A stretch of 64,000 nucleotides of DNA from Artemia franciscana (GCF_032884065.1 NC_088873.1:7327702-7391701); one strand, 5' to 3'; positions 1 through 10,865 are shown, counted from the stretch's first letter. The notes: generated by a model from the letters alone, not told the origin. Program-made: numbers and translations.

Positions 1-565
1 GAAAAAAAATTCTGAGCCTTGGCTATTCTATTTTTAACATCTTCATTGCTCCCACCATCTTTACTAATAATACTACTAAGGTAAGTGAAGCTGTCCACCT
101 GATCAATCTTTTCGTTACCCAACGTCACCTTTTCATCTTCACTTATTCCTAGCCTTAGTGACTTAGTCTTCTTAACATTAATTTTAAACCTATTCTAGCA
201 CCCTGAACTCGCAAAACCCCTAAAAGTTCATTTATTTTGCTCACACTTTCATCTCGGATGCTTACATCATCAGGATAATCTAAGTCCAGGAGGATTTTGT
301 TTGATTCTGTGGTCTTTCATTTTCTTTCCTGTGCTCCTTAAGACAAAGTCAATCAAAATGATCCATATCAAGGGGGATAGAGCACACCCCTGCTTAACTC
401 CTGATTTGGTACGAAACCAGCTGCTAACCTCATTTCCTATCTTAACCGCAATAATGTTATTCTCGTAAATGGCACTAATCACTTTAATGTACTTGTCTGA
501 CATACCATTCAAAAGTAAGACCTTTGCTAAAACTCTTCTTTCAACAGAATCGTTAGAACGATTCT
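1..565 (-). pseudogene. LINE reverse-transcriptase fragment, runs off the left edge
   Basis: Read on the minus strand, this encodes the central and late part of a non-LTR reverse transcriptase. About 565-540 resembles the end of RT motif A (NDSVERR). Positions 512-270 carry the motif GVKQGCALSPLIW. Near 275 a YPDD box replaces the usual YADD, and 180-10 holds the thumb-like stretch with SFTYLSSIISKDGG. At least one frameshift near 290 separates the frames and the copy starts abruptly in motif A, so it is a 5'-truncated dead copy. The closest relatives in this window are 54360-54860, which matches it base by base over much of its length, and 63885-64000. The clade is not certain; the motif style is that of the many arthropod LINEs with an AP-type endonuclease. 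Confidence 0.85.
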
Positions 566-568
566 GTC
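548..568. repeat. short palindrome at the LINE truncation point
   Basis: AGAATCGTT and AACGATTCT form 9-base arms around a 2-base loop, followed by another AGAATCGTT. It sits where LINE homology ends and the next repeat begins, so it may be a junction scar. No function is implied. Confidence 0.5.
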
Positions 569-600
569 AATAGAATCGTTTTTTTATATATATCTATCTA

Positions 601-700
601 TCTATATATATAAAAATAAGTTGTCTGTGTGTCGAGTGACGTCACTGTCCGCATATGACGTCTGAATTATTTCATCACATACCAATTCAAAAACGAATGT
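601..700 (+). mobile_element. possible 5' end of a non-autonomous Helitron
   Basis: The sequence begins TCTATATATATAAAAATAAG, then a TGTGTGTC stretch and GTGACGTCAC. Many arthropod Helitrons start with TC, then an AT-rich run and GT-rich sequence. No Rep/helicase coding sequence and no 3' hairpin with a CTRR end was found, so this is a resemblance only. The motif GACGTCATATG and the following (CTAAAAA)n block recur inverted near 57170-57480, which argues for one dispersed family. Alternative: unrelated AT-rich repeat. Confidence 0.35.
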
Positions 701-708
701 ATTCAAGC

Positions 709-955
709 CGAAGTAGCTCAGTTACATAACTACCTGTGTTGGCGCAGTGGGTTTGACCTTAGCGTGGTAATACGGGACCCAGAGATCGAACCATGCTGCA
801 GGAATGCACTACAGGGCTGATGCAGGGACCTTAGTAGTCAAGAAGCGTCGTTAATCCGATACAAATACAAATACAGCAGCACAGTTGGTAATGCGTTATG
901 TTCCAGGTTCTAGGTCCGAGAGGTTCCAGGTTCGAACCTTGGCTTTAGCATTAAT
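709..955 (+). repeat. tRNA-derived SINE-like head, copy 1
   Basis: A degenerate pol III promoter is visible: AAGTAGCTCAG near 711 resembles an A box, and GGTTCGAACC near 930 is a good B box. The A-to-B spacing is too long for a functional tRNA because extra sequence lies between. The unit runs directly into the A-rich (CTAAAAA)n tail. It shares its last 80 bases nearly exactly with copy 2 at 1264-1365. Confidence 0.5.
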
Positions 956-1755
956 ACAAAAGAAGAAAAAAAAACTAAAAAGAAAATACTAAAAAAACTA
1001 AAAAAGCTAAAAAACTAAAAAAAACTAAAAAAGGGTAAAAAACTAAAAACTAAAAAAAGTAAAAAAAAAACTAAAAAAAACTAAAAAAAGGTAAAAACTA
1101 CAAAAAAACTAAAAAGAAAAAACTAAAAACTAATAAAAAAAACTAAAAAAAACTAAAATAACTAAAAACTGAAAAATAAAAAAAACTAAAAAAAGGAAAA
1201 AAACTGACAAATAAACGAGAAAAAGAAAACTAAAAAAAAAAAAAAAAAAAAATATAAAAAAGGTAAATGTATTCAAGCCGAAGTAGCTGAGTTGGTAAAG
1301 CATTATATTCCAGGTTCTAGGTCCGAGAGGTTCCAGGTTCGAACCTTGGCTTTAGCATTAATACAAAAGAAGAAAAAAAACTAAAAAAGAAAAAAAAAAC
1401 TAAAAAAAAACAAAAAACAGGTAAAAACTACTAAAAAAAACGAAAAAAAGCTAAAAAACTAAAAAAAACTAAAAAAAGGGTAAAAAACCAAAAAAGAAAA
1501 AAAAAAACTAAAAAAACTAAAAAAGGGTAAAAACAGCAAAAAAACTAAAAACTAATAAAAAAAACTAAAAACTGAAAAAAAAACTAAAAAAAAGGAAAAA
1601 AACTGAAAAATAAAGGAGAAAAAGAAGACTAAAAAAATAAAAATAAAAAAAACTAAAAAAGGTAAAAACTACAAAAAAACTAAAAAGACTAAAAAGCTAA
1701 AAAATAGGTAAAAACCAAAGAAAAAACTAAAAAAAAGGAAAAAAACAAAAAAATT
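956..1755 (+). repeat. (CTAAAAA)n-type low-complexity block
   Basis: About 800 bases consist of irregular CTAAAA/GTAAAA units with long A runs, interrupted at 1264-1365 by the second tRNA-like head. It has no coding potential. The same material occurs in reverse complement at 57170-57480. Confidence 0.85.
1264..1365 (+). repeat. tRNA-derived SINE-like head, copy 2
   Basis: The unit starts GCCGAAGTAGCTGAGTTGG, which fits a tRNA 5' end and A box, and contains GGTTCGAACCTTGGC, which fits the B box and acceptor side. The length between the boxes is close to that of a tRNA with a long variable arm. The two ends pair only partly (GCC with GGC), and no clear anticodon stem is seen, so I call it a tRNA-derived SINE head, not a gene. 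An A-rich tail follows directly. Confidence 0.55.
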
Positions 1756-2045
1756 ATTGCATCATATACCAATTCAAAAACGAATGTATATACAGACCGG
1801 GACACAGGGAATATAAATGACGACCGGGACACTCAAATAGAAATTACTGGGACACCGGGACACAAATGACGACTGGGACGTGTGTGACTGACGTCATGTT
1901 TGTGTGTCGACTGACGTCATGTTTGTCGACAATAAATGACGACTGGGACACAGGGACACAACTACAACGGGGACGCCGGGGGGCACAAAGGGGTATTATA
2001 AATGACGATGGGGACACAGGAAATGTTTGTAAATGTAAACATTCT
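1756..2045. repeat. GACGACYGGGACAC short-repeat region
   Basis: The motif ATAAATGACGAYYGGGACAC occurs about five times in 250 bases, alternating with GACTGACGTCATGTTTG (twice). The stretch just before (CCAATTCAAAAACGAATGTA) also occurs near 685. It probably belongs to the same composite element as 601-1755. Apparent reading frames here are products of the repeat. Confidence 0.6.
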
Positions 2046-2059
2046 AAATGTTTATTTTT

Positions 2060-3075
2060 TTTTTTACAGAATATATTGGATATTTTTATTAAAACATGTT
2101 CTATTTTATTAAAGCATATTCTGACTCTATATCTCTGCGTTATAAAAAAGTCTACACGTTTGGTTTTTTTGTAGGATATATTGAATATTTTTATTAAAAC
2201 ATATTCTACTTTATTAAAACATATTATAACTCTATTTCCCTGCGCTACAAGAAATTCTACATGTTCGGGTTTTTTGCAAGATATTTTGGATATTTTTATT
2301 AAAACGTATTCTATATTATTAAAACATATTATAACTCTATATCCCTGGGATACAAAAATTCTACACGTTTGGCTTTTTTTTTGTAGGATACATTGAATAT
2401 TTTTATTAAAACATATTCTATTTTATTAAAATATATTCTAACTACATATCCCCGCGTTTCAAAATATTCTACATGTTTGGTTGTTTTTTTGTTTTTTTTT
2501 TTCAGAATCTATTGGATATTTTTATTAAAACATGTTCTATTTTATTAAAGCATGTTCTAACTCTATATCTCTGCGTTACAAAAAAGTCTACACGTTTGGT
2601 TTTTTGAGGATATATTGGATATTTTTATTAAAACATCATTCTATTTTATTAAAATATATTATAACTCTATTTCCCTCCGCTACAAGAAATTCTACATGTT
2701 TGGTTTTTTGCAAGATAAATTGGATATTTTTATTAAAACATATTCTATTTTATTAAAACATATTATAACTCTATTTCCCTACGCTATAAGAAATTCTACA
2801 TGTTTGGGTTTTTTGCAAGATATATTGGATATTTTTATTAAAACATATTCTATTTTATTAAAACATATTCTAACTCTATATCCCTGGGATACTAAAATTC
2901 TACACGTTTGGGTTATTTTGTAGGATACATTGAATTTTTTTGTTAAAATATATTCTATTTTATTAAAAAATATTCTAACTCTATATCCCTGTGTTACAAA
3001 AAATTCTATACGCTTGACTTTTTTTTTGTAGGATACATGGGATATTTTTATTAAAATGTATTCTAAGATAATACC
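2060..3075. repeat. 105-bp satellite with higher-order order, about 10 monomers
   Basis: The anchor GGATATTTTTATTAAAAC, or its GAATATTTTT variant, starts at 2078, 2183, 2288, 2395, 2514, 2617, 2722, 2827, 2932 and 3040, giving a period of 103-108 with one 119. Monomers fall into types by the segment before CTACAYG: A (TCTGCGTTA), B (CGCTACAAGAAA), C (CTGGGATAC) and D. The order is A-B-C-D-A-B-B-C-D. Open frames of about 100 residues in the array arise because 105 is a multiple of 3; they have no start context or family resemblance and I do not treat them as genes. Confidence 0.9.
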
Positions 3076-4369
3076 TGTTCAAAACACAACAATAAATATC
3101 ATGTCATATCTTCCTCATAGTTTTGTGCCTTTACCATGCCAATAGCATCTCTACCTTGATTTTGGTATTTTTCTTTTTTTTTCCAAAGTTTCATGCATGT
3201 ACTACGCCACAACATCTTTTCCATTTTTTTTTTTGGGGGGGGGGGACTATTATGCCTGTACTACGCCATAACATCTTTAGACCATCTTTGCCATGCTGTT
3301 AAAAAAACACCATGGTTTCGGCTTTTTTTGGAGAGTTTGATCCTTATACCAAGCCATAGTCATAAGTTGATGAAGTTTATAAATGATACTAATTTTTCTT
3401 GATTTTAAAGCATCATTTGTACTACGGAAGCAAAACATCTAAGACCCAAGGAAAAGCTGGCTGTCCCCAAATTGGGTGGGAGGAGGTCGCAAAGAAAGAC
3501 TTGAAGGAAGTTTGAATGAGTCTAAAGGGGAGGGGGAATGAATAGAGTGAATTGTTTGCAGTAATAGTAATATCGTCTTCTAATACTATGTCTTTGTAAT
3601 CATTTTGTAAAACCATCAAACAGATATGAAACAGCTCTTCCAAAATTCTATTTTCTTAATTTCAAAAAATTATACCTTAGGTATAATTAATATTATTAAA
3701 TTAATTTCAAAAAAATTAAAAATTATAATTAAAAAATGTTCAATCTGATTAGTCCACTGTAAAATTGGCACTTAGCCATAGCTCATAGCTCAATTAGTTG
3801 AAGATATCTCAATCATTAGATTACAAGCGGGACTTATTGGCACCCTGCCTAATTTTGAAACTAGTATTAATGCAACACCTCAGTAATTGGGCTTTATAAC
3901 AAGTCTTCCACCAACAATTCAGGATATCCCCCATTCCCCTAACATAATTAATTTTCCAAAATATTATATCCATCGTCTGTGTTTTAACAACTTTATGCAA
4001 ATCAAGTTATTGGCATAAATACATTTTAACGTATTTCGTTTGTTTAATGCATTGTATTGTTTAACTCTGTACAAAATAAAATTATTTATAACAAATCAAA
4101 TTATTCTATTAACCTTATATTCTTCCTTTCATCCTTTCGTCATTATTTGACTAACATCAAACGCACGTTCTTAGACCTGGTTCCCAAGAAATCTCTATGT
4201 GTTTACACTTCTCTCATGTTCCTCAGACGTTAACGCGCAAATGACTTAAACGGAAATCCGTTGTAGACATAAACCAATGAAATTAAACTACACATTTTTA
4301 TCTCTAAATTATAGGAGAGTAATTTATCTTTTTCTCTTTGTTTAAGCTACATGAATTTGCTGCCATTAT
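3076..4369. other. AT-rich stretch without recognisable gene
   Basis: No coding frame, domain or long repeat was recognised. It contains an 11-base G run near 3234 and an AT-rich patch near 3660-3740. Sequence near 3780 looks like a tRNA D-arm but lacks a B box. Confidence 0.6.
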
Positions 4370-6425
4370 ATCCATTTTGGAAGGTATCAGGAGGAGTGTG
4401 GCACTGATATATTTATCTTTACATTTCCCGAGGAAATATATATTTACGCACTGATATTTATATTTCCGGAGGGAAAATAATACCTTTGGAAAATATCAGG
4501 TAAAGGAATGATACCTTTGGAAGGTATCCTGATACCTTTTGGAAGATATCAGGAGGAGTGTGGCACTGATCCCGAGGGGAAATATAAAAAGAAAAAACTT
4601 TTACAGCACCATCATAGTCCATTATCCATTTAGAAATCCATTATCCATTTATCAATATATCCATTTTGGAAAGTATCAGGAGGAGTGTGGCACTGATCCC
4701 AGAAGGAGTGGCAATGACCACAGGAGGAGTGTGGAAAATATAAAAATATAAACTTTTACAGCACCATCATAGTCCATTTTCCATTTAGGAATCCATTATC
4801 CATTTATCAATATATCCATTTTGGAAGGTATCAGGAGGAGTGTGGCACTGATCCCAGGAGGAGTGGCACTGATCCCGAGGGGAAATATAAAAAGAAAAAC
4901 TTTTACAGCACCATCATAGTCCATTATCCATTTAGAAATCCATTATCCATTTATCAATATATCCATTTTGGAAAGTATCAGGAGGAGTGTGGCACTGATC
5001 CCAGAAGGAGTGGCAATGACCACAGGAGGAGTGTGGAAAATATAAAAATATAAACTTTTACAGCACCATCATAGTCCATTTTCCATTTAGGAATCCATTA
5101 TCCATTTTGGAAGGTATCAACAGGAGTGTGGCACTGATCCCAGAAGGAGTGGCAATGACCACAGGAGGAGTGTGGAAAATATAAACTTTTACAGCATCAT
5201 CATAGTCCATTTTCCATTTAGGAATCCATTATCCATTTATCAATATATCCATTTTGGAAGGTATCAGCAGGAGTGTGGCACTGATCCCAGAAGGAGTGGC
5301 AATGACCACAGGAGGAGTGTGGAAAATATAAAAATATAAACTTTTACAGCACCATCATAGTCCATTTTCCATTTAGGAATCCATTATCCATTTATCATTA
5401 TATCCATTTTGGAAGGTATCAGGAGGAGTGTGGCACTGATCCCAGGAGGAGTGGCACTGATCCCGAGGGGAAATATAAAAAGAAAAACTTTTACAGCACC
5501 TTCATAGTCCATTACCCATTTAGAAATCCATTATCCATTTATCAATATATCCATTTTGGAAAGTATCAGGAGGAGTGTGGCACTGATCCCAGAAGGAGTG
5601 GCAATGACCACAGGAGGAGTGTGGAAAATATAAAAATATAAACTTTTACAGCACCATCATAGTCCATTTTCCATTTAGGAATCCATTATCCATTTATCAA
5701 TATATCCATTTTGGAAGGTATCAACAGGAGTGTGGCACTGATCCCAGAAGGAGTGGCAATGACCACAGGAGGAGTGTGGAAAATATAAAAATATAAACTT
5801 TTACAGCATCATCATAGTCCATTTTCCATTTAGGAATCCATTATCCATTTATCAATATATCCATTTTGGAAGGTATCAGCAGGAGTGTGGCACTGATCCC
5901 AGAAGGAGTGGCAATGACCACAGGAGGAGTGTGGAAAATATAAAAATATAAACTTTTACAGCACCATCATAGTCCATTTTCCATTTAGGAATCCATTATC
6001 CATTTATCAATATATCCATTTTGGAAGGTATCAGGAGGAGTGTGGCACTGATCCCAGGAGGAGTGGCACTGATCCCGAGGGGAAATATAAAAAGAAAAAC
6101 TTTTACAGCACCTTCATAGTCCATTATCCATTTAGAAATCCATTATCCATTTATCAATATATCCATTTTGGAAAGTATCAGGAGGAGTGTGGCACTGATC
6201 CCAGAAGGAGTGGCAATGACCACAGGAGGAGTGTGGAAAATATAAAAATATAAACTTTTACAGCACCATCATAGTCCATTTTCCATTTAGGAATCCATTA
6301 TCCATTTATCAATATATCCATTTTGGAAGGTATCAGCAGGAGTGTGGCACTGATCCCAGGAGGAGTGGCACTGACCACAGGAGGAGTGTGGAAAATATAA
6401 AAAGAAAAACTTTTACAGCACCATC
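4370..6425. repeat. 150-bp satellite with a four-monomer higher-order unit
   Basis: The anchor CCATTTTGGAA occurs at 4671, 4816, 4963, 5102, 5249, 5404, 5551, 5706, 5861, 6016, 6163 and 6319, spaced 139-156. Monomers differ by small diagnostic changes: Y (GGTATCAGGAGG, then CCCGAGGGG), X (AAGTATCAGGAGG), Z (GGTATCAACAGG) and Z' (GGTATCAGCAGG). From 4816 the order is Y-X-Z-Z', Y-X-Z-Z', Y-X-Z', so the higher-order unit is about 590-610 bp. The left edge (4370-4560) is scrambled, as expected at an array border. There is no coding content. Confidence 0.92.
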
Positions 6426-7271
6426 CTAGTCTAGTACTCCAAGTCTTCCTGAGTAGCTTCCAGCAGGGGTACAAGGCCTACAGCTCCCGCAAAAATAAAA
6501 AAAATAAAATCAACCACTTTTTAGTTAAGTACGGGTAAAAAAAAACTTTTGTACTATTGATCTCCCGTCCACTCCCGAAAAAATGTCTAAGTAAAAACTT
6601 TTCTCCAGTAGGCAAAAATAAATTATGTTCTTAAGGCCTAGCCAAAGTCCAAGCATTTTACTCCCTAGTCAATTCTTTTTCTTAGGCGGCAACTCGGTAA
6701 ATACAAAGGTATCGGTTTTCTTCGTCACTTCAACTAAACAAACATAAGAAGGTTAAACTTAAGGGGTTTATCGCTCAAAATTACGATTAGGCGCAGGCTA
6801 CCCTTAGCAATTCTTCTTGTAATTATCTATACAATATAATTTTTTTATATATATTTATTAAACGGCAGTTTGGTGTCTGCACGCTACTTATTCTCTAGAC
6901 TCTATTTTATCAGGTTACAACTAACTAATACTTGACTGAATTGCTCCTGAACAATCCGAGTGGTTAGTCCCTTGGTGTAATTTATGCATTCTCACACGCT
7001 CCAATTACAAATGGATCTAGTCTTTTGAGGGAAATTTTTGACTTCAGAACATAAATATGATACTTTACACAAATATGTAAAGTATTTGAAGAGATTGCGG
7101 CCAGGAATTATATATTATAGAAATAAGTTTCAGATTGTTCAATAGAAAATTTTTGGCTCTATTTTTTGATATCCCACAACAGCAGTGTCAAGTATAGCAA
7201 TCTAGAATGCAAACCCGAAACAGGCTTTATAATTATTTTGGAATTATAAAAAAAATAAATAATTGTCGGCT
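6426..7271. other. unique AT-rich flank
   Basis: Nothing recognisable was found between the satellite and the next repeat. Confidence 0.5.
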
Positions 7272-8335
7272 TTAAGATTTGATTAGATAAAAGTATTCAC
7301 CAGATTTTTTTATTTCTAGTGACATAAAAACCGCCGAAATCACTAATTCAGAACGTGAGGCAAACTCCAAATGTTTAACATGGGAGGTACACGAAGATTC
7401 CTTGAGAGTCCATCCTGCCTTAACGAATATGCTCGGCCAAGGGTGACAAGAGTCACTTCTGGGCAATAGCCAAGATATCAAACAGTTCGTGGTAATGAAC
7501 TGTAGTAAGGAGCGACCCGGCTCAATAGTAACCAAAACTCTAAAAGATGGAATTTTGATACCAATAGCTACATCAAAAGAATCGCATTTTAATGCTCGTT
7601 TTAAATATATAAGTTTCATCAAGTTTAGTCTTACCCATCAAAAGTTACGAGCCTGAGAAAATTTGCGTTATTTTAGAAAATAGGGGGAAACGCCCCCTAA
7701 AAGTCATAGAATCATAACGAAAATCACACCATCAGATTCAGCGTATCAGAGAACCCTACTGTAGAAGTTTCGAGCTCCTATCTACAAAAATGTGGAATTT
7801 TGCATTTTTTGCCAGAAGGCAGATCACGGATGCGTGTTTATTTGTTTTTTTTTTTTTTTTTTTCCAGGGGTGATCGTACCGACCCAGTTGTCCTAGAATG
7901 TTGCAAGAGGGCTCATTCTAACGGAAATGAAAAGTTCTAGTGCCCTTTTTAAGTGACCAAAAAAATTGGAGGGCACCTAGGCCCCCTCCCACGCTAATTA
8001 TTTTCCCAAAGTCAACGGATCAAAATTCTGAGATAGCCATTTTATTCAGCGTAGTAAAAAACGTTATAACTATGTCTTTTGGGACGACTTACTCCCCCAC
8101 AGTCCCCGTGGGAGGGGCAACAAGTTACAAACTTTGACCTGTGCTTACATATAGTAATGGTTATTGGGAAGTATACAGGCGTTTTCAGGAGGATTTTTTT
8201 TTGGTTTGGGGGAGGGGTTGAGAAGAGGGGGATATGCTGGGGGAACTTTCCTTCGAGAATTTGTAATGGGAGAAGAAAATTTCCATGAAGGGAGAGCAGG
8301 ATTTACTAGCATTATTTAAAAAAAAACAATTAAAA
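7272..8335. repeat. dispersed moderately GC-rich repeat, copy 1
   Basis: Positions 7460-7800 match 28090-27600 in reverse orientation over the whole length with many substitutions; shared landmarks include a TTACTATTGAGC core and AAAATGTGGAATTTTGC. Positions 7930-8060 (GAGGGCACCTAGGCCCCC) resemble 8695-8790. A 116-codon minus-strand open frame at 7622-7272 lies inside the repeat and resembles no known protein, so it is not called a gene. From memory, similar sequence is common in Artemia DNA; this was not verified. Confidence 0.65.
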
Positions 8336-8390
8336 AATAAAAGTGAAAAAGCTTTTTCAGCTGGAAGTAAGGAACAGCAATAAAACTTAA

Positions 8391-8600
8391 AACAAACAGA
8401 AATTATTACCCATATGAGGGGCTCACCTCCTTCTAATACCTCGCTCTTTACGCTAAAGTATTTCCGGTAATTTCAACTACTTATTCTACTGTTTTTGTGA
8501 TTCAGTGGGTCATTCTTAATGAATTGGGATAAAATTTACGCTTTAGTGTAAAGAGCGAGGTACTGATGATGGGGCGAATCCCCTCATATATGTAATAAAA
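8391..8600. repeat. imperfect hairpin sharing a core with the next foldback
   Basis: The arms run about 8400-8460 and 8541-8600, with CCTCGCTCTTTACGCTAAAGT on the left answered by a near-complementary ACGCTTTAGTGTAAAGAGCG on the right. The same CTCTTTACGCTAAAG core forms the inner arm of the foldback at 8888-9183, so the two appear to be relatives of different age. Confidence 0.75.
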
Positions 8601-8887
8601 ACATGAGAATACAAAAGTTCTTTACGTAAGCTAATTTATAAGTTACGTAAATCTTTTACCAATAAAAATATTCGTAAAAAATTAAAGTTTTAGTTGCCTT
8701 TTTAATTAACCAAAAAATCGGGGGGCAACTAGGCTTCGTCCCCCGCTCTTTTTTTCTCAAAATCATTCGATCAAAGTTATGAGAAAGCCATTGAGCCAAA
8801 AAAAATAAAATATGCAAATTTCGTTTTGATTATTCCTCTGCGGAGAGCCAAAATCAAAACATGCATTGATTCAAAAACGTTCAGAAA

Positions 8888-9183
8888 TTAAATAAAAAAA
8901 ACAAGTTTTTTCAACTGAAAGTAAGGAGTGACATCAAAACTTAAAACGCACAGAAATTACTTCGTATATGAAAGAGGCTGCTTCCTCATAAACACCCCGC
9001 TCTTTACGCTAAAGTTTTTACTGTTTTAGAAAGAAGAATTGAGAGAAAGAGTCAAACTTTAGCGTAAAGAGCGGGGCGTTTATGAGGAAGCAGCCTCTTT
9101 CATATACGAAGTAATTTCTGTGCGTTTTAAGTTTTGATGTCACTCCTTACTTTCAGTTGAAAAAACTTGTTTTTTTTATTTAA
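8888..9183. mobile_element. foldback element with 130-bp nearly perfect arms
   Basis: The left arm is 8888-9017, the loop 9018-9053 and the right arm 9054-9183. Comparing one arm with the reverse complement of the other shows a single mismatch (A versus C in the AACACCCCGC segment). The outer ends are TTAAATAAAAAAAACAAG and its complement, so TTAA lies at both borders. It has no coding capacity. It could be a foldback or MITE-type DNA transposon or the product of an inverted duplication. The near identity of the arms means recent origin or active arm conversion. Confidence 0.9.
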
Positions 9184-9709
9184 TATATACATACGTCCAA
9201 AATAATATGTATTTGTTTATGTTACAATCTTTCGCTATATTTGGATGAAATCGCGTTGATGATTTAAACATTAAAAAAATTATGAGGTGAGCAGACAATT
9301 CGAACGTCTCTTCCTTCACTCAGATGTTCACTTATTTATCAACTAAGTAGAGTGCATTGAAGAGAATTGACACAAAGAATTTTGCGCATTGAATGACTCA
9401 TCCATGGAACCTATCACCAAAAAAAAAATCGTTGAAGCAATATCTTTTAAGGAGGTCATCATATTAGTGAACAAGACACGAGTGAGGTTTGACTGGCTGG
9501 TGTATAGGAGGTCGTGGGCTCGAATCACTACATTATGGCCATAATGAATTTCTATTACAGATAAAAAAAATACTTCCAATTTAGCCTCCTTTCACATATA
9601 TATTAACCAAGACAGGGCGAGAAAGGCAAAAGGTTGACAATGTACGTACAGTTAAACAGGTACTAAACACACACAAAAGAAACAAGATTATAATTACACT
9701 AAGCCAAAA
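9184..9709. other. downstream flank of the zinc-finger gene
   Basis: This AT-rich stretch follows the zinc-finger stop codon on the minus strand and should contain its 3' UTR and polyadenylation site. No polyadenylation signal could be chosen with confidence. A weak GGGCTCGAATCAC B-box-like motif lies near 9520. Confidence 0.4.
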
Positions 9710-10695
9710 CTAGGAGATAACACTGTCAGTACTTAATACAACACCAACACTCTTAGCCCCTAAACACTCATTATCATCTTTATCCTCAGTGTCAGCAGGG
9801 GCACCATTTTTCTTATGAACCTCAACACCACAGCTAACGTCAATGGAGCCATCTTTTGAATTTAAAGCATTACTTAGAAAATAAACTTTACCGCCGTTTG
9901 TAAGAAGTAAGGGATATTGACCATTATTTGTTACAAAAATAGAGTTACTTTCACAGGAAGATGATTGGCTACCATTTAGAGTTGTTGATACCTGAGTAAA
10001 CTTTTGAGCATTGTTTTGGTTAGAGTAATTAGTATAAGCGTGTCCATTCTCTACGTGAGGACGGGGAGGTTCTGGCTCGGAGGCTACCGTGTGCTTTGTA
10101 TCTTGGATATGTTTTTCAAGAGCTTCTTCAGCTCGGCTCTTAAAACTACAAATACCGCACTTGTACATTTTCACCGGTAGACCGGGATGCTTAATTCCCG
10201 TATGTATTTTCAAATTAGCACAAGCTACGAACGTCATTGGGCAATAGGAACACTTATATTTTCTGTGATTGGTGTGCACAGCTTTGTGTCTCTGCATATG
10301 ACTCTGGTCCGACGTTTTAAAGGGGCACAACTCACATTTATACAATTTCTCTGGGTTGTGTTGCTGTCTTTCGTGAAGATTCAAATCAGACTTCCTCTTT
10401 GCCTTGTAGGGACAATGATTACACTCAAATGGTCTTTCGTCTTGATGTACAAGTGCGTGCCTTTCCAACTGTTTTAAAGAGCCAGTGGTCTCACCACAAT
10501 CTGGACATGTGTGAATCTCTGGATGGTGTACATTTTGGATATGGGTGTCGAGAGTGCTCTTTGAGCTGAATCCACTTGAGCATTCTGTACACATATAATT
10601 TTTTTCTGGCGGGTTGGGGTTGTGAGTTTCTGTATGCATTTTCATGTTGAATTTTGAAACAGTTTTGTAGTTGCAGTGGTTACAACACAAAAGAC
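9710..10695 (-). CDS. C2H2 zinc-finger protein, 3'-terminal exon with seven fingers
   Basis: This exon encodes about 327 residues ending at a TAG (9712-9710). Seven C2H2 fingers lie in exon residues 4-201: C4/C7/H20/H24, C35/C38/H51/H56, C63/C66/H79/H83, C91/C94/H107/H112, C120/C123/H136/H140, C148/C151/H164/H169 and C179/C182/H195/H201. Their linkers are the short type found in DNA-binding polydactyl factors. A Ser/Asn-rich tail of about 125 residues without fingers follows. The exon start is set by a strong acceptor, TTTTTTCCAG, whose last base is 10696. The exon opens in a phase that needs one base from the previous exon, while the exon at 20607-22200 leaves two, so a further exon must join them or they belong to different genes. 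The likely role is a nuclear sequence-specific transcription factor; I do not recognise the orthologue. Confidence 0.9.
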
Positions 10696-10865
10696 CTGGA
10701 AAAAAGTAATTTAATAAGAAGTAGATCTCCGAATTAAACAAAAAAAAATTTCTCACATACACAGAACAGACAAGGAAGGAAAAGCCCAAATATAGTATTA
10801 AACACGCTTAAATTTTAAATAAAAGAATATTGCCTAGCATTATAGATACAAAATCTATTGGAATA

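Noticed and set aside
1866-2923. Open frames of about 70-100 residues in the 105-bp satellite
   Set aside because: They arise because the period is a multiple of 3 and the units lack frequent stops; no start context, no domain, and different monomers shift or break the frame.
3780-3850. tRNA-like sequence (TAGCTCAATTAGTT)
   Set aside because: It has an A-box-like segment only; no B box, no paired acceptor stem and no convincing anticodon arm.
4370-6425. CRISPR array
   Set aside because: Repeats are about 150 bp with no unique spacers, in eukaryotic sequence; it is a satellite.
7272-7622. 116-codon minus-strand open frame
   Set aside because: It lies inside a dispersed repeat, resembles no protein family, and the related copy at 27600-28095 does not keep the frame.
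9470-9560. tRNA-like stretch with GGGCTCGAATCAC
   Set aside because: The B-box match is weak and no A box at proper distance or cloverleaf pairing is found.
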